Assembly: GCF_038593265.1 (NCBI RefSeq)
Contig: NZ_CP151979.1
Coordinates: 1,812,001-1,876,000 of the forward strand
DNA: 64,000 bases
Source: Ureibacillus sp. FSL W7-1570
Lineage (GTDB): Bacteria; Bacillota; Bacilli; Bacillales_A; Planococcaceae
Direction: 5' to 3'
The translations under genes and the position numbers were made by a program. The notes beneath the pieces are model-generated. The model was not told the DNA's origin and ran no database searches. It saw only the letters and a list, made by a program, of their open reading frames with translations. This document shows positions 38,154 through 47,172 of this stretch, piece after piece. Every line of letters starts with the position of its first letter. Position 1 is the stretch's first letter.

Positions 38154-38217
38154 AAAAAAAGACAACAAGAGACCCCCATCATGGTACAATGCCATGAATG
38201 AAGACCTCCAGTTGTCT
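38154..38217 (-). promoter_or_regulatory. Leader hairpin/terminator before ssuB (possible attenuator)
   Basis: On the minus strand AGACAAC (38217-38211) pairs with GTTGTCT (38166-38160), with an extended inner stem (GGAGGTCTTCATT opposite ATGGGGGTCTCTT, many G-U pairs) and seven Ts right after it, about 20 bp before the ssuB start codon. No minus-strand gene lies upstream to be terminated, so it probably regulates the operon. It has no S-box or T-box core motif that I can recognise. Confidence 0.6.
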
Positions 38218-38502
38218 GGTAAGTCTTGTTTACTATCCTTATTTACTTACTAGGTATTTAAACAGATAAAAGAACGCCGAAAAGAAGCGTTTTTCAATAT
38301 AAAGTATTCTTATATGTTTAATATAAAAATATTCTATTAGAATGTCAACATTTTTTTAATCCCCACAAAAACGCATCGATATGTTAAGACCCATGCCAAT
38401 CCCGTTACAATTGCTCAAATTCAACAAGGCGTATAACTGTTTCATCAACGGAATGTATATGTTAATATTTTCAATAATAGAAAATAAGGATGTGGAAATC
38501 AT

Positions 38503-39252
38503 ATGGATTTTTCAAATAAAACCGTGATCGTTACAGGCGCTGGGAACGGGATCGGAAAAGGGATTGCGTTGCTTTATGCGGAAAAAGGAGCCAATGTCAT
38601 TGTCGCGGATGTTGATGAAAAAGCAGGGGCAAAAACGGTGGATGCAATCAAAGAAAAGGGTGGAAACGCGCTTTTTGTCAAAACGGATGTCAGAGATGAG
38701 GAAGAAATTGTCCGCTTAATGGAAATAGCAAATCTGACATTCGGCCGAATCGATATTTTGATCAATAATGCAGGGGTATCGGTATTCAAGTCCCCTTTTG
38801 AATTGCCGATCGAAGAATGGGACGATATCATCAACACGAATTTAAGAAGTGTCTTTTTGGCATCCAGGGAAGCGGCAAAATATATGCGGAAGAACAAAGC
38901 AGGCGGTTCCATTGTGAATATCGCCTCCACAAGGGCCATCATGTCCGAACCGAATTCGGAAGCTTACGCCGCATCAAAAGGCGGAATCATCGCTTTGACC
39001 CATGCCCTTGCCGCTTCATTCAGCGAATATCGAATTACTGTGAATGCCATTTCGCCGGGTTGGATTGAAACAGGCGACTATTCAAAGTTGCGTAAAATCG
39101 ATCACGAGCAGCATTTATCCAAACGGGTAGGAAAACCGGATGATATTGCGCGGGCATGTTTTTATTTGACGGCGAAAGAAAATGATTTCGTCACAGGTGT
39201 TAATCTGATTGTAGATGGCGGAATGACAAGAAAAATGATCTATGAGGAATGA
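38503..39252 (+). CDS. Short-chain dehydrogenase/reductase
   Basis: 249 residues. TGAGNGIGKG cofactor loop, VIVADVDEKAG (Asp after strand 2, NAD preferred), NNAG, catalytic Ser in NIASTRA and YAASK, ending with FVTGVNLIVDGGM. Substrate unknown. Stands alone and convergent with the YjdJ-like gene, with a terminator between. A weak ribosome site (AAGGATGTGG) precedes the ATG. Confidence 0.88.
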   Translation: MDFSNKTVIVTGAGNGIGKGIALLYAEKGANVIVADVDEKAGAKTVDAIKEKGGNALFVKTDVRDEEEIVRLMEIANLTFGRIDILINNAGVSVFKSPFELPIEEWDDIINTNLRSVFLASREAAKYMRKNKAGGSIVNIASTRAIMSEPNSEAYAASKGGIIALTHALAASFSEYRITVNAISPGWIETGDYSKLRKIDHEQHLSKRVGKPDDIARACFYLTAKENDFVTGVNLIVDGGMTRKMIYEE

Positions 39253-39263
39253 ACAGTCAAAGG

Positions 39264-39311
39264 AAGGAGGACCTTGTAAACACCCAAATGGCTTTACAAG
39301 ATCCTCCTTTC
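39264..39311. terminator. Terminator between convergent genes
   Basis: AAGGAGGACCTTGTAAA pairs (one mismatch) with TTTACAAGATCCTCCTTT, loop CACCCAAATGGC. Confidence 0.8.
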
Positions 39312-39317
39312 CCCATT

Positions 39318-39806
39318 TCATATCACCTTTGTGATTTCCATATTCTGCTGTTTCATTTTTCGTACCCACTGCAATAATGAAGCCGCCATGAAGAAAAGTC
39401 CGGTGATCAATGGAATCCAAAAGAAAGGACTGTCACCAACAGTGAAGGAATCGGAAACGATAATACTGAAAAATAACAAAATCAATCCCAGGCTGCCCCA
39501 ATAACAGATTGCCCAATTCGATTTCTTTTTTGTCAGAACAATGCCTGCCACACTTAAAATATAAATGAAACTCACAATCATCATGGCAGGAAATAAAGGT
39601 CTAAATTTTAATGCATAAACAAAATAATCCAATTGGTTGATATTCCGTCCATCCGTAATTTCTTGCATCATTAAATGTGTAAACGGAGTTGAATATTTCC
39701 ATTCAAACGGGTTTTCCACTATTTCGCTTCCTTCATACCATGCGAAAAATGTGGAAAGAACAAAAAGTGCCATTCCTATGATCATTTGCAATCCATATTT
39801 ACCCAT
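39318..39806 (-). CDS. yjdJ: DUF4306 (YjdJ-like) membrane protein
   Basis: 162 residues from the ATG behind GGGAGGGTAGCG; codons upstream to 39893 look non-coding. Four membrane helices and an extracytoplasmic segment after helix 1 (FFAWYEGSEIVENPFEWKYS) that is characteristic of the YjdJ/DUF4306 family. Function unknown. Confidence 0.75.
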   Translation of the reverse strand: MGKYGLQMIIGMALFVLSTFFAWYEGSEIVENPFEWKYSTPFTHLMMQEITDGRNINQLDYFVYALKFRPLFPAMMIVSFIYILSVAGIVLTKKKSNWAICYWGSLGLILLFFSIIVSDSFTVGDSPFFWIPLITGLFFMAASLLQWVRKMKQQNMEITKVI

Positions 39807-39996
39807 CGCTACCCTCCCAATAACTTTACATTTAAGACGTTGCAGTTTCCCGGACGTTTCATCCTTTCTATGAATTTTATCGCCTTCATTCAATTTCTTT
39901 CATTTATGAATAAAGAAAAAAGCACATTTTCCCCTATGGAAAAGTGCCTTTCATTGTAATAATCCTTCACTAAAAAACTTGATATCCTGCGAACTT

Positions 39997-40353
39997 TTAT
40001 TTCAAATGATATGTATGCTTTCTATTCATTTGTTGAATTTGTCTGAACCATTCTTTTTCCTTTTCTTCTTTTTCCAGGGTGGCTGTAATGGTAATGGAAC
40101 AATCCAAGCACAGTTTGGAGTAGTTTGTGATTTGTCCGCATCTTTCACAGGGTGCGCCAAGGTTTGGGAACAATGTAGGTTTTAATTTTCCCGTTTTCAC
40201 CCACTTATGTATAAGCTCATGAGAAACACCTGTTTTTTCGACCACTTCCTCATTGCTGAGCAGCCGATGATTTTTTCTTAATAGGAAGTGATGCAATTCA
40301 GAAAAAATTTCTTCTTCCGATAAATCCAATTTTTTCTTGATAGGCAGTTTCAT
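39997..40353 (-). CDS. HTH and zinc-ribbon protein, YvyF-like
   Basis: 118 residues. N-terminal helical part with a MerR-like helix-turn-helix (LLSNEEVVEKTGVSHELIHKW), then a zinc ribbon CERCG...CLDC (C69, C72 and C83, C86 by count) and a charged coiled-coil tail. This resembles the small flagellar-operon regulator type (YvyF/TIGR03826) in Bacillus, but it lies away from flagellar genes here; it follows the DUF2225 gene by 25 bp in the same direction. Confidence 0.6.
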   Translation of the reverse strand: MKLPIKKKLDLSEEEIFSELHHFLLRKNHRLLSNEEVVEKTGVSHELIHKWVKTGKLKPTLFPNLGAPCERCGQITNYSKLCLDCSITITATLEKEEKEKEWFRQIQQMNRKHTYHLK

Positions 40354-40378
40354 TTCAACTCCTCCTTTCTTCCTGATG

Positions 40379-41053
40379 TCATCCTTCTCCTACAACCGTT
40401 TGATGGTTGTACTTGAAGTCATCCCACCGTTTTTTTGCATAGTTGCGGTATTTATTTGAAACTTCTTTGCCTGTGATCAATCGGGAAAATCCTCTTTTCG
40501 CATCCTCAATATCCCCTAATCGCAGACTGATTTCAGCAATCAAATATTGGATCCTTTCTTCGCTTTCTTTACTTTTTGTATGGGATTTATTGAATAGATC
40601 CCTTGCAGCATGGAGGTAACGATTCTCAGACTCCTTATCATGTATTAATCGATACAGCCAGGCGATTTTCATGGCAAAGTTGGCCAGAATCAGCGGTTCT
40701 TCCATTGAAACTTTCGCCACCAAATAAGCCAATTGAAAACTTGCGATCGCTTCAGCAACCGTCCGTTCTTTGCATAGGTCCATCACTTTTTGCAATTTCT
40801 TTATATAGTCTTCTTCAATAAGTGACATAAAAGGTCCGTAAGTCCGGGTCATGGATTTATGGAACGCATAACCGCAATGGGGGCAAACGGCGACTTCGTA
40901 AAAAAGTGGATTTAACCCTTCGTAAATCGGCATAAAATCCGAATCTTGCCCCGCGGCTTTATAACGGCCGGGGCGCACTTTATACGTTGTATATTGCTTT
41001 TTGCAAAAATTGCATACAACTTTACTTTCGTAATAATCATAATTCATTGACAT
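40379..41053 (-). CDS. DUF2225 family protein
   Basis: 224 residues. Two cysteine pairs: CNFCKK (about 14-17) and CPHCGYAF (about 57-60), spaced as in DUF2225, form a zinc site; after this come TPR-like helices (AIASFQLAYLVAKVSMEEP, LIAEISLRLGDIEDAKRGFS). In Bacillus it is unlinked and its function is unknown; the fold suggests protein-protein contact. Probably co-transcribed with the HTH/zinc-ribbon gene. Confidence 0.85.
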   Translation of the reverse strand: MSMNYDYYESKVVCNFCKKQYTTYKVRPGRYKAAGQDSDFMPIYEGLNPLFYEVAVCPHCGYAFHKSMTRTYGPFMSLIEEDYIKKLQKVMDLCKERTVAEAIASFQLAYLVAKVSMEEPLILANFAMKIAWLYRLIHDKESENRYLHAARDLFNKSHTKSKESEERIQYLIAEISLRLGDIEDAKRGFSRLITGKEVSNKYRNYAKKRWDDFKYNHQTVVGEG

Positions 41054-41493
41054 ACGATACCAACCCTTTTAACTTTACTGACATCATGTTGTAATAACAA
41101 ACTTAACATTACGAAAAGACCAGGAATTTTTATTAAAATCCACCTATATTATGAATCTAAAGTCTTTTTTATATTATAACTTTTTTCTCGTATTATTGTT
41201 TAGGTATTTAGGTATTTTTAATTAAATATTAAAATTTTATTGGTAAGAAAGGCGTGTTTCAGCTGTTAAAAATAGGAACCCTTCTCTTCAATTCCTGGCA
41301 CTTTTCTTCGTGCAAAATATCGTCAATCAGAAAGCCAAAAGTGGATGCAATCAACGGTTGCGTCATTTGCTGTCGGCACCGACATGATGTATCCTTGACT
41401 GTATCACTCTTTTCTACGGGATAAACAATCCATACATAATCGGTAGCAACCAATATTTACACCGATCGCTAATGACAGTTGCGGGTGAATGGC

Positions 41494-41529
41494 AAAAAAA
41501 TCCCGGGCTCTGTTTCAGATACCCGGGAT
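41494..41529 (-). terminator. Terminator of the HTH membrane protein gene
   Basis: ATCCCGGG (41500-41507) with CCCGGGAT (41522-41529) and a T-run on the minus strand. The region 41054-41493 has only AT-rich DNA and a 64-codon open frame without support. Confidence 0.85.
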
Positions 41530-41540
41530 CCAAGTTGTTT

Positions 41541-42536
41541 TTATTCTTCCGCTTTGATCACCAATTTTACGATGGATATGAACGCCCCGTAAAGAACACC
41601 TGCAACCGGCCATACAACCCACGTATTGTCCCAATTCTCGCTAAAGAGTGACCATGCAAGGTAAATGGCAACGACCACACACCAATAAGCACCGCTGATT
41701 CTTCCAATCACAACCGATGATTTTTTCTTGCCTAATGTGTATTCCCCTTCTTGAAGAAGTTTTTCATAGCTTTCGCGGATGATTCCAACTCTTACAAACA
41801 TATTCACGGCAATCGCAATTAAGACTAAAAGTAACGCAACCATTGACGAAATGATATAAACTTCATCTATAAGAAAACCGCTGATAATTAGTGGCAAGCA
41901 GCTTAAAATGCAAAGAATGACACCAATGGTAATCGATAAGTTGAACTTGCTCATAAAGGCATTTTTCTTCTCCCGCACCATGCCGCTTACTCCATATTCC
42001 GTTTCAATGGCCTCTTTATCTAAATATTTATACTTTTCCCCTTCATTCGCACATTTAATAAAAATATAAACGCCCACGGCAATCATGGATAATAATGCGG
42101 TAATTCCAATTCCGCCGGCGGCATTTTCCGAAATGCCAATGATCTTGCTGTTCGCCAGTCCTGCCAAAAGGATCAATAACACCGGAGAGAGGATGCATAA
42201 GGATACCCCAAAGGCAATCAACGGTGCATGTTTTTCCTGCAATTTTAAAAATTCCGTCGCTTCTTCCATGCTGACTTTGCGAATTTTTACGGGCACTTCC
42301 GCCACTTCCGTCAAAGCTTCCGGCGTTTCCCGATTTTCTATTTCATCCTTCAATAAATAATCCGTTGTCACTCCGAACAATTCCGCCATCTTGATGATGC
42401 GGTTAAGATCCGGAACCGATTGGGCACTTTCCCATTTGGACACGGACTGTCTTGATACTCCAAGCTTTTCCGCCAACTCTTCCTGGCTCCAGCCATTCCT
42501 CTTTCTTTCTTCAATAATTTTGTCCGCTAATATCAT
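41541..42536 (-). CDS. Xre-family HTH protein with membrane domain
   Basis: 331 residues. N-terminal Xre HTH (ADKIIEERKRNGWSQEELAEKLGVSRQSVSKWES) with the QSVPDLNRIIKMAELFGV second half, then a linker and six membrane helices in pairs (about 100-320). DNA-binding head plus membrane tail is a common, poorly understood Bacillus architecture; it may sequester the regulator at the membrane. Start at the ATG after AAAGGATGATGAAC. Single gene. Confidence 0.85.
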   Translation of the reverse strand: MILADKIIEERKRNGWSQEELAEKLGVSRQSVSKWESAQSVPDLNRIIKMAELFGVTTDYLLKDEIENRETPEALTEVAEVPVKIRKVSMEEATEFLKLQEKHAPLIAFGVSLCILSPVLLILLAGLANSKIIGISENAAGGIGITALLSMIAVGVYIFIKCANEGEKYKYLDKEAIETEYGVSGMVREKKNAFMSKFNLSITIGVILCILSCLPLIISGFLIDEVYIISSMVALLLVLIAIAVNMFVRVGIIRESYEKLLQEGEYTLGKKKSSVVIGRISGAYWCVVVAIYLAWSLFSENWDNTWVVWPVAGVLYGAFISIVKLVIKAEE

Positions 42537-42753
42537 GTTCATCATCCTTTTTTATTTTTTTGATTGTCTTTCCTTTGTTCAATCACATCCTACTCAAAAG
42601 TTCAGTTGCACTCTATAAAGCGGGATTGGAAATATGTCAACTGGCGGTTGCAACCCGCATGATTACTGGATTTTTTTCATATGTATTCTTTCCTTATAAA
42701 AAGAACACCTCCAGATAAAAACTGAGGAGATGTATCCAAGATGTTCCATTATT

Positions 42754-43212
42754 TTATTTCCTTGACCCATCTTTTATATCCAAAATCATCTGATCATATG
42801 CCAATGGACCGAAACCCAAACTTTTGTATAATTCAATGGCCCTTTCATTCTCTTTTTCCACTTCCAGCCTCAATCTTACAATTGAAGAATCAAGTGTTGT
42901 TTTGAGATAATGGAAAAATTCTTTCCCCAATCCTTTTGAACGATATTCCTCCAAAATATAAATTTCGTCAATCCAGAGCATAATTCCTCCCGCTTCTTGG
43001 GAATACATTTTTGAAGTGATCGCATATCCGACAGGCTGGTCATTATATTCAAAAATATACCCTTCCAGATACACATTGGAGCGCATGATTTCATTGAACG
43101 CATCAATGTGATGTTTTTTCGGGATGGGATGCAGTACGGCATCAGAAGCATAAAATTGCTCCGCCAAATAATAGAAAATATCCGCATCCTCTTTTTTCAT
43201 TTTTCTGATCAT
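42754..43212 (-). CDS. GNAT family N-acetyltransferase
   Basis: 152 residues. The acetyl-CoA signature EEYRSKGLGKEFFHYL in the middle, preceded by MLWIDEIYILEEY, and the C-terminal NERAIELYKSLGF are typical of GNAT enzymes. Acceptor unknown. Stands alone upstream of the AT-rich Fic island; 43213-43522 between them contains no gene that I can support. Confidence 0.88.
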   Translation of the reverse strand: MIRKMKKEDADIFYYLAEQFYASDAVLHPIPKKHHIDAFNEIMRSNVYLEGYIFEYNDQPVGYAITSKMYSQEAGGIMLWIDEIYILEEYRSKGLGKEFFHYLKTTLDSSIVRLRLEVEKENERAIELYKSLGFGPLAYDQMILDIKDGSRK

Positions 43213-43522
43213 TAGACTTCACCATCTTATAATCTTTTTATTATGCCATATAAACGCACATCATCGATGATAATGGGGACCATCCACTATCCCGGTCCAA
43301 TAAGGATTGGATAGAAAAATGCAACCCTCTGCTTTTAAGCTTAATTAATACTTAATCAAAAACGTTAAACAGTTCACATGCACTGATACTTTTTATCATA
43401 AAAAAGGAGAGGGGTGGCCGGAATCTCCCTCTACTTATAAAAATCTTCATACATTTTTTCTAAAATTCGCCTTATAATTACAGGTTAATCACTAAAGGGT
43501 AACAGACATTAAAGCAACCTAT

Positions 43523-44743
43523 TCAGGTTTCTTCAAAATAAATAGGATCAATGATATAATATGCAGGCCTTTTTCCAACTTGTTTAATTAATTGTTTTTC
43601 CAGTAAATCTTTTGCAATTTTTCTAACAGTTACTTCAGATATATTCATTTCATTGGACAGTTCTTTAACAGATAGACCATCATTAAAATGAAAGAAATGA
43701 TTTTGTACTAAAATAAACATAAATTCAAAAGATTTTTCTTTTTTAATCCTAGTATCTTTTGTTAATTTATCATAAGCGCTTTCAATTAATTGAACTTTTT
43801 CTTTTAATTCAAAAAGCATTTCTTTTAAAGTTTTTAAAATAATTTCTAAAAATGTATCAATGAAATAATTCATTTCCCCTCTATTTGCAATACTATTAGT
43901 AATTTCGAAGGCTTTTAAATAGTTTGTCTTATATTTGTTACAACCCCTTGATAAAGAAAGTGAGGGGATATTGCCTAATGTTTTTGATAAATATAAGCTA
44001 CTAATAAATCTTGAAGTTCTCCCATTTCCATCATAAAAAGGATGTATATAACCAAAAAAGTAATGTCCTATTGCTACTTTTATTATTTCTGGAACTTCAT
44101 CAGACTGATTCATAAAAACTAATAATTTTTCTACTTCATTTATAATCTTTACTTCCGGAGTTAACCCTCTATGTATAACTTTACCGGTACCCGATTTTTT
44201 TAATACATGTGTAACTTCTTTTCTGAAAATTTCTCCATCTGGTAATTCACTTTCCTCAATTTCACCTTCAGTTATTTCATCATATATTTTCCTTATATTT
44301 ACTGGACTGGCAGGGAGCGACGTATTTCCATTAATTAAATTCATATATGACTTTACCATACTATTAAATCTATTATTAACATGTTTATTCATTTTAATGT
44401 TTTTAACACTTCTAGCAATTTCTTCTTTTGAACTTTTTACCCCTTCAAGTTCATTGGTATTAAATAATTCTTCAACTAAACATTCAAGAATGAAATGGTC
44501 TTTTGCTACTTTAGGTAATTGATTAAAGATAAAATTTAATTCTCCGGATAATTTATAAATTTTAGCTACAATATCAATTATATAATTAGTTGGAACATAG
44601 AATAGTTGAAATGATTTTGGCTGATTCATTGGTTTTATAAATAACATTAAACGTTTGGCAGCATCTGAATTTATTCTTTGTATATATTTATCTTCAAATT
44701 CATTTTTTTCTACTTCATAGAAAAACTTATATAAATATCTCAT
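43523..44743 (-). CDS. Fic family AMP-transferase with N-terminal inhibitory helix
   Basis: 406 residues. The Fic core HPFYDGNGRTSR (234-245) is intact, so it should move AMP (or another nucleotide) onto target proteins. The inhibitory motif T96-x3-E100-G101 (TNELEG), which blocks ATP in class II Fic proteins, lies N-terminal in the same chain. The C-terminus is a winged helix (GLSVKELSNEMNISEVTVRKIAKDLL). Codon use is very AT-rich compared with neighbours, which points to recent transfer. A 32-residue zinc-ribbon gene lies 112 bp upstream on the same strand. The AMP target is unknown. Confidence 0.9.
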   Translation of the reverse strand: MRYLYKFFYEVEKNEFEDKYIQRINSDAAKRLMLFIKPMNQPKSFQLFYVPTNYIIDIVAKIYKLSGELNFIFNQLPKVAKDHFILECLVEELFNTNELEGVKSSKEEIARSVKNIKMNKHVNNRFNSMVKSYMNLINGNTSLPASPVNIRKIYDEITEGEIEESELPDGEIFRKEVTHVLKKSGTGKVIHRGLTPEVKIINEVEKLLVFMNQSDEVPEIIKVAIGHYFFGYIHPFYDGNGRTSRFISSLYLSKTLGNIPSLSLSRGCNKYKTNYLKAFEITNSIANRGEMNYFIDTFLEIILKTLKEMLFELKEKVQLIESAYDKLTKDTRIKKEKSFEFMFILVQNHFFHFNDGLSVKELSNEMNISEVTVRKIAKDLLEKQLIKQVGKRPAYYIIDPIYFEET

Positions 44744-44855
44744 GATTCATACCTCCTTTTGACACTGAAAATGTAACTTTTTTAATATTTTTACATATTA
44801 ATTTTAAAAATTCTACTTTTATTTGTATTTTTTTCGATTTTTTTATCTTTATAAT

Positions 44856-44954
44856 TCACTTGATTATTTTTACATGTGCTCCACATTTACATCTGCCATG
44901 ACCATTTTTTTTAATTTTTATCTTTCTATTACACGAAGGACAATTTATTATCAT
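44856..44954 (-). CDS. Tiny zinc-ribbon peptide upstream of fic
   Basis: 32 residues: starts MIINCPSCNRKIKIKK and ends GRCKCGAHVKIIK, giving C5-x2-C8 and C22-x-C24, a minimal zinc ribbon. An ideal AGGAGG lies seven bases before the ATG, which makes it likely to be a real gene. Too short to assign. Its position before fic, in the same AT-rich DNA, suggests that it belongs to the same acquired unit; it could be a regulator or a partner of the Fic protein. Confidence 0.65.
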   Translation of the reverse strand: MIINCPSCNRKIKIKKNGHGRCKCGAHVKIIK

Positions 44955-45168
44955 AAGACTGCCTCCTATTGATTGTTAACAATCCCATTATGGGCAGAAA
45001 AAAATAAGATTATTCTTAGATTGCACTTTTACATATCTTTTCAGTTGAATATAAACAGGGTTCCATAAATATTGAATTATTGTCTTTTACATATTATCTA
45101 AATGTTTTAATTTTGCTTTTTATGACTTCTTCTTTTTAAAATAAACGGGTTTGGAAAAGGTGTACTGC

Positions 45169-45242
45169 CAAAATAAAAACCGAACGATTACTTGAATCTC
45201 TACTATAACAAAAAGATTCAGTATCGTTCGGTTTTTATTTTG
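45169..45242. repeat. Long inverted repeat/bidirectional terminator
   Basis: CAAAATAAAAACCGAACGAT (45169-45188) is the exact complement of the last 20 bases of the element, and the inner part GAATCT/AGATTC extends the stem through two bulges to about 29 bp with a loop of roughly 13. It marks the right border of the AT-rich Fic island and precedes pfpI; could be a terminator or the remains of a small mobile element. Confidence 0.75.
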
Positions 45243-45295
45243 AATCCAACCTAGTATTAGACTATAATTTGATCTTGCACTTACCAGCATATTAA

Positions 45296-45805
45296 TTATT
45301 TCAGTTTTTCTAAAATTTCCCGGATAAATGCAGGTTCATCTTTTGGTGTCCGGGATGTGACGATGTTTTCGCTCACAACCACTTCTTCATCACGATAGTC
45401 TGCACCAGCCAGTTTTACATCATCCCGAATGCCGATGTAGCAAGTCGCCGCTTTTCCTTTTAAAATATCCGCGCTGATCATTACTTGCGGACCGTGGCAG
45501 ATTCCGGCAATCAATTTGCCCTGTTCATTGACTTCTTTTACGAAACGGACAACATCGTCATTGACCCGCAATGCTTCAGGCGAACTTCCTCCCGGGATGA
45601 CAACCGCATCAAAATCTTCCGCTTTCGCTTCACTCGCTCCGATATCCGCCGTATACGAAACCGTCCCTTTTTTCCCTTTGCACTCCGCACCTTTTTCCAA
45701 GCCGACGATCACTGTTTCATGCCCTGCTTCTTTCACCGCTTCATATGGATTTTTCATTTCCGAATCCTCGAAGTTATTTGCAAGTAAAAATGCAACCTTT
45801 GCCAT
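45296..45805 (-). CDS. pfpI: DJ-1/PfpI family protein
   Basis: 169 residues from the ATG behind ATAGGAGGTTTTCTA. GICHGPQ holds the reactive cysteine nucleophile, and DAVVIPGGSSPEALR the conserved Glu-region before it, as in PfpI/YraA/YfkM stress proteins, which act as glyoxalase/deglycase or chaperone. Ends ILEKLK. Protects against carbonyl stress by analogy. A decayed relative occurs at 57113-57300. Confidence 0.9.
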   Translation of the reverse strand: MAKVAFLLANNFEDSEMKNPYEAVKEAGHETVIVGLEKGAECKGKKGTVSYTADIGASEAKAEDFDAVVIPGGSSPEALRVNDDVVRFVKEVNEQGKLIAGICHGPQVMISADILKGKAATCYIGIRDDVKLAGADYRDEEVVVSENIVTSRTPKDEPAFIREILEKLK

Positions 45806-46004
45806 TAGAAAACCTCCTATTAGTAATCTTATAATATTAGTATAATTTATTTTTGTATAAAATTGCAAAATATGAAGTTTCCTATAATTTCATTGAATCG
45901 ATTATCTCATCCGTTTCCTTATCCAATAGTTTTTAATTTTCCTATGGGAATGCCACTTTTTAATTACCACGCAAAAAGATTTTCCAGCTAGATGAACGTG
46001 TTTT

Positions 46005-46361
46005 TTAGACACCAATGGCATACCCCAAAAATGAGTGGAACAGCATTGATTCAGGCGACAATAAATCAAAACTTCCAAATAAAAGGTTCAGAAATAATGT
46101 CGGTATAAAAAATACAAGCATGCAGCCAAGAGGATACAGAAGCCCTTTGTATTGATGAAACCATTTATCGATCAAATGGATAACTCCTAAATAAATTGGA
46201 AAACAGATTGTTAAAAAGATAATTCCGCCATAAAACAAGATGGCAGCCAAATCCCCGCCTAACGTTTCATTCCACACCCATTTTAAAATAAGCATGTATG
46301 AGAAGATTCCGGCAATAAACGATAACACAGGGCTTAAAATATACAATCCGATATTTCTCAT
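46005..46361 (-). CDS. Small membrane protein, unknown function
   Basis: 118 residues from the ATG following AAAGGGGGCGCGTGTTG; four hydrophobic helices cover nearly the whole protein. I do not recognise a family. Single gene between pfpI and the DUF3267 gene. Coding potential is supported by the ribosome site and hydrophobic pattern only. Confidence 0.6.
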   Translation of the reverse strand: MRNIGLYILSPVLSFIAGIFSYMLILKWVWNETLGGDLAAILFYGGIIFLTICFPIYLGVIHLIDKWFHQYKGLLYPLGCMLVFFIPTLFLNLLFGSFDLLSPESMLFHSFLGYAIGV

Positions 46362-46457
46362 CAACACGCGCCCCCTTTCCAGTTATTGTATATGCTTTTA
46401 GAAGAAAGTAGAATACAAAAAATCAAAAATATAGGCGCAGCCACCCCTGCAAAAACA

Positions 46458-46490
46458 TAAAAAATCAAACCCCTTTTGCAAGGGTTTGAT
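46458..46490 (-). terminator. Terminator of the DUF3267 gene
   Basis: ATCAAACCC (46464) pairs with GGGTTTGAT (46482-46490), and the minus strand continues with a T-run. Confidence 0.85.
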
Positions 46491-46544
46491 CACAAATTCC
46501 ATTTATATAAGCTTATTTTAATAATCACCGGATTTAATCAGCTG

Positions 46545-47153
46545 TTATTTTATTTTCCAATAAGTCCGCGTCCCATTATTAACTAAAACCGCATAAGTCG
46601 GCACTTGAAAAATGATAAGAAATAAGGTGAGCAGATCAATGGAAGAGGCCGCTGCATTTAAAAGTATGAAAAACTTGAATGCCGGTGTAAGCAGGCCAAA
46701 TTTCCCCAATAATAGCGGGAACAGGACTGAAATGATTAGGTAAGGCGTTACCGTAACCAGAATAAATCTCGATTTGGTTATTTTCTCTTCTGTTGTGACA
46801 AACGCTCCAAATCCATTTATTCCCACATAGGTTTTCTTCGATTGAATAAAATTTGGTATAAAAATTAAATGAAGCAATTCATGCAGCACCAATAAAAGAA
46901 GCAACCATAAAAATGAACTGATAGGAATCGAAAAACGGATCCGGTCATCATGAATCCCAAACTCACTAAGCGAAATGCCAGAAAAGGTTTTGATAATCCA
47001 AAACGAAATGCATACCGCAATCACCATAAAAGGGATGGATAATAAAAATGCTCCAAGAAAAGTTTTTGGTTCTTTTAAAGGATGCCATTGCGCCCGAATC
47101 AGCTCTTCGTGTTTAACAGGATCCACATTGGGCAATTTCCTCACGAATTTCAT
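46545..47153 (-). CDS. DUF3267 membrane zincin-like protein
   Basis: 202 residues from the ATG after GGGTTGAGGGAA. Four membrane helices; the second carries VLHELLHLIF with HELLH, the HExxH zinc motif of the DUF3267 putative zincin peptidases. NGFGAFVTTEE and VTPYLIISVLFPL are further family marks. Probably a membrane-embedded metallopeptidase with unknown substrate. Starts 20 bp after the preceding gene, so the two are co-transcribed. Confidence 0.85.
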   Translation of the reverse strand: MKFVRKLPNVDPVKHEELIRAQWHPLKEPKTFLGAFLLSIPFMVIAVCISFWIIKTFSGISLSEFGIHDDRIRFSIPISSFLWLLLLLVLHELLHLIFIPNFIQSKKTYVGINGFGAFVTTEEKITKSRFILVTVTPYLIISVLFPLLLGKFGLLTPAFKFFILLNAAASSIDLLTLFLIIFQVPTYAVLVNNGTRTYWKIK

Positions 47154-47172
47154 TTCCCTCAACCCGCTTTTA

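Noticed and set aside
38154-38217. T-box or S-box in the ssu leader
   Set aside because: Neither the T-box core (TGGNACCGCG-like) nor the S-box core blocks are present; kept only as an unassigned hairpin.
41259-41453. 64-codon minus-strand frame
   Set aside because: No ribosome site, no motif; in a gap with shifting base composition.
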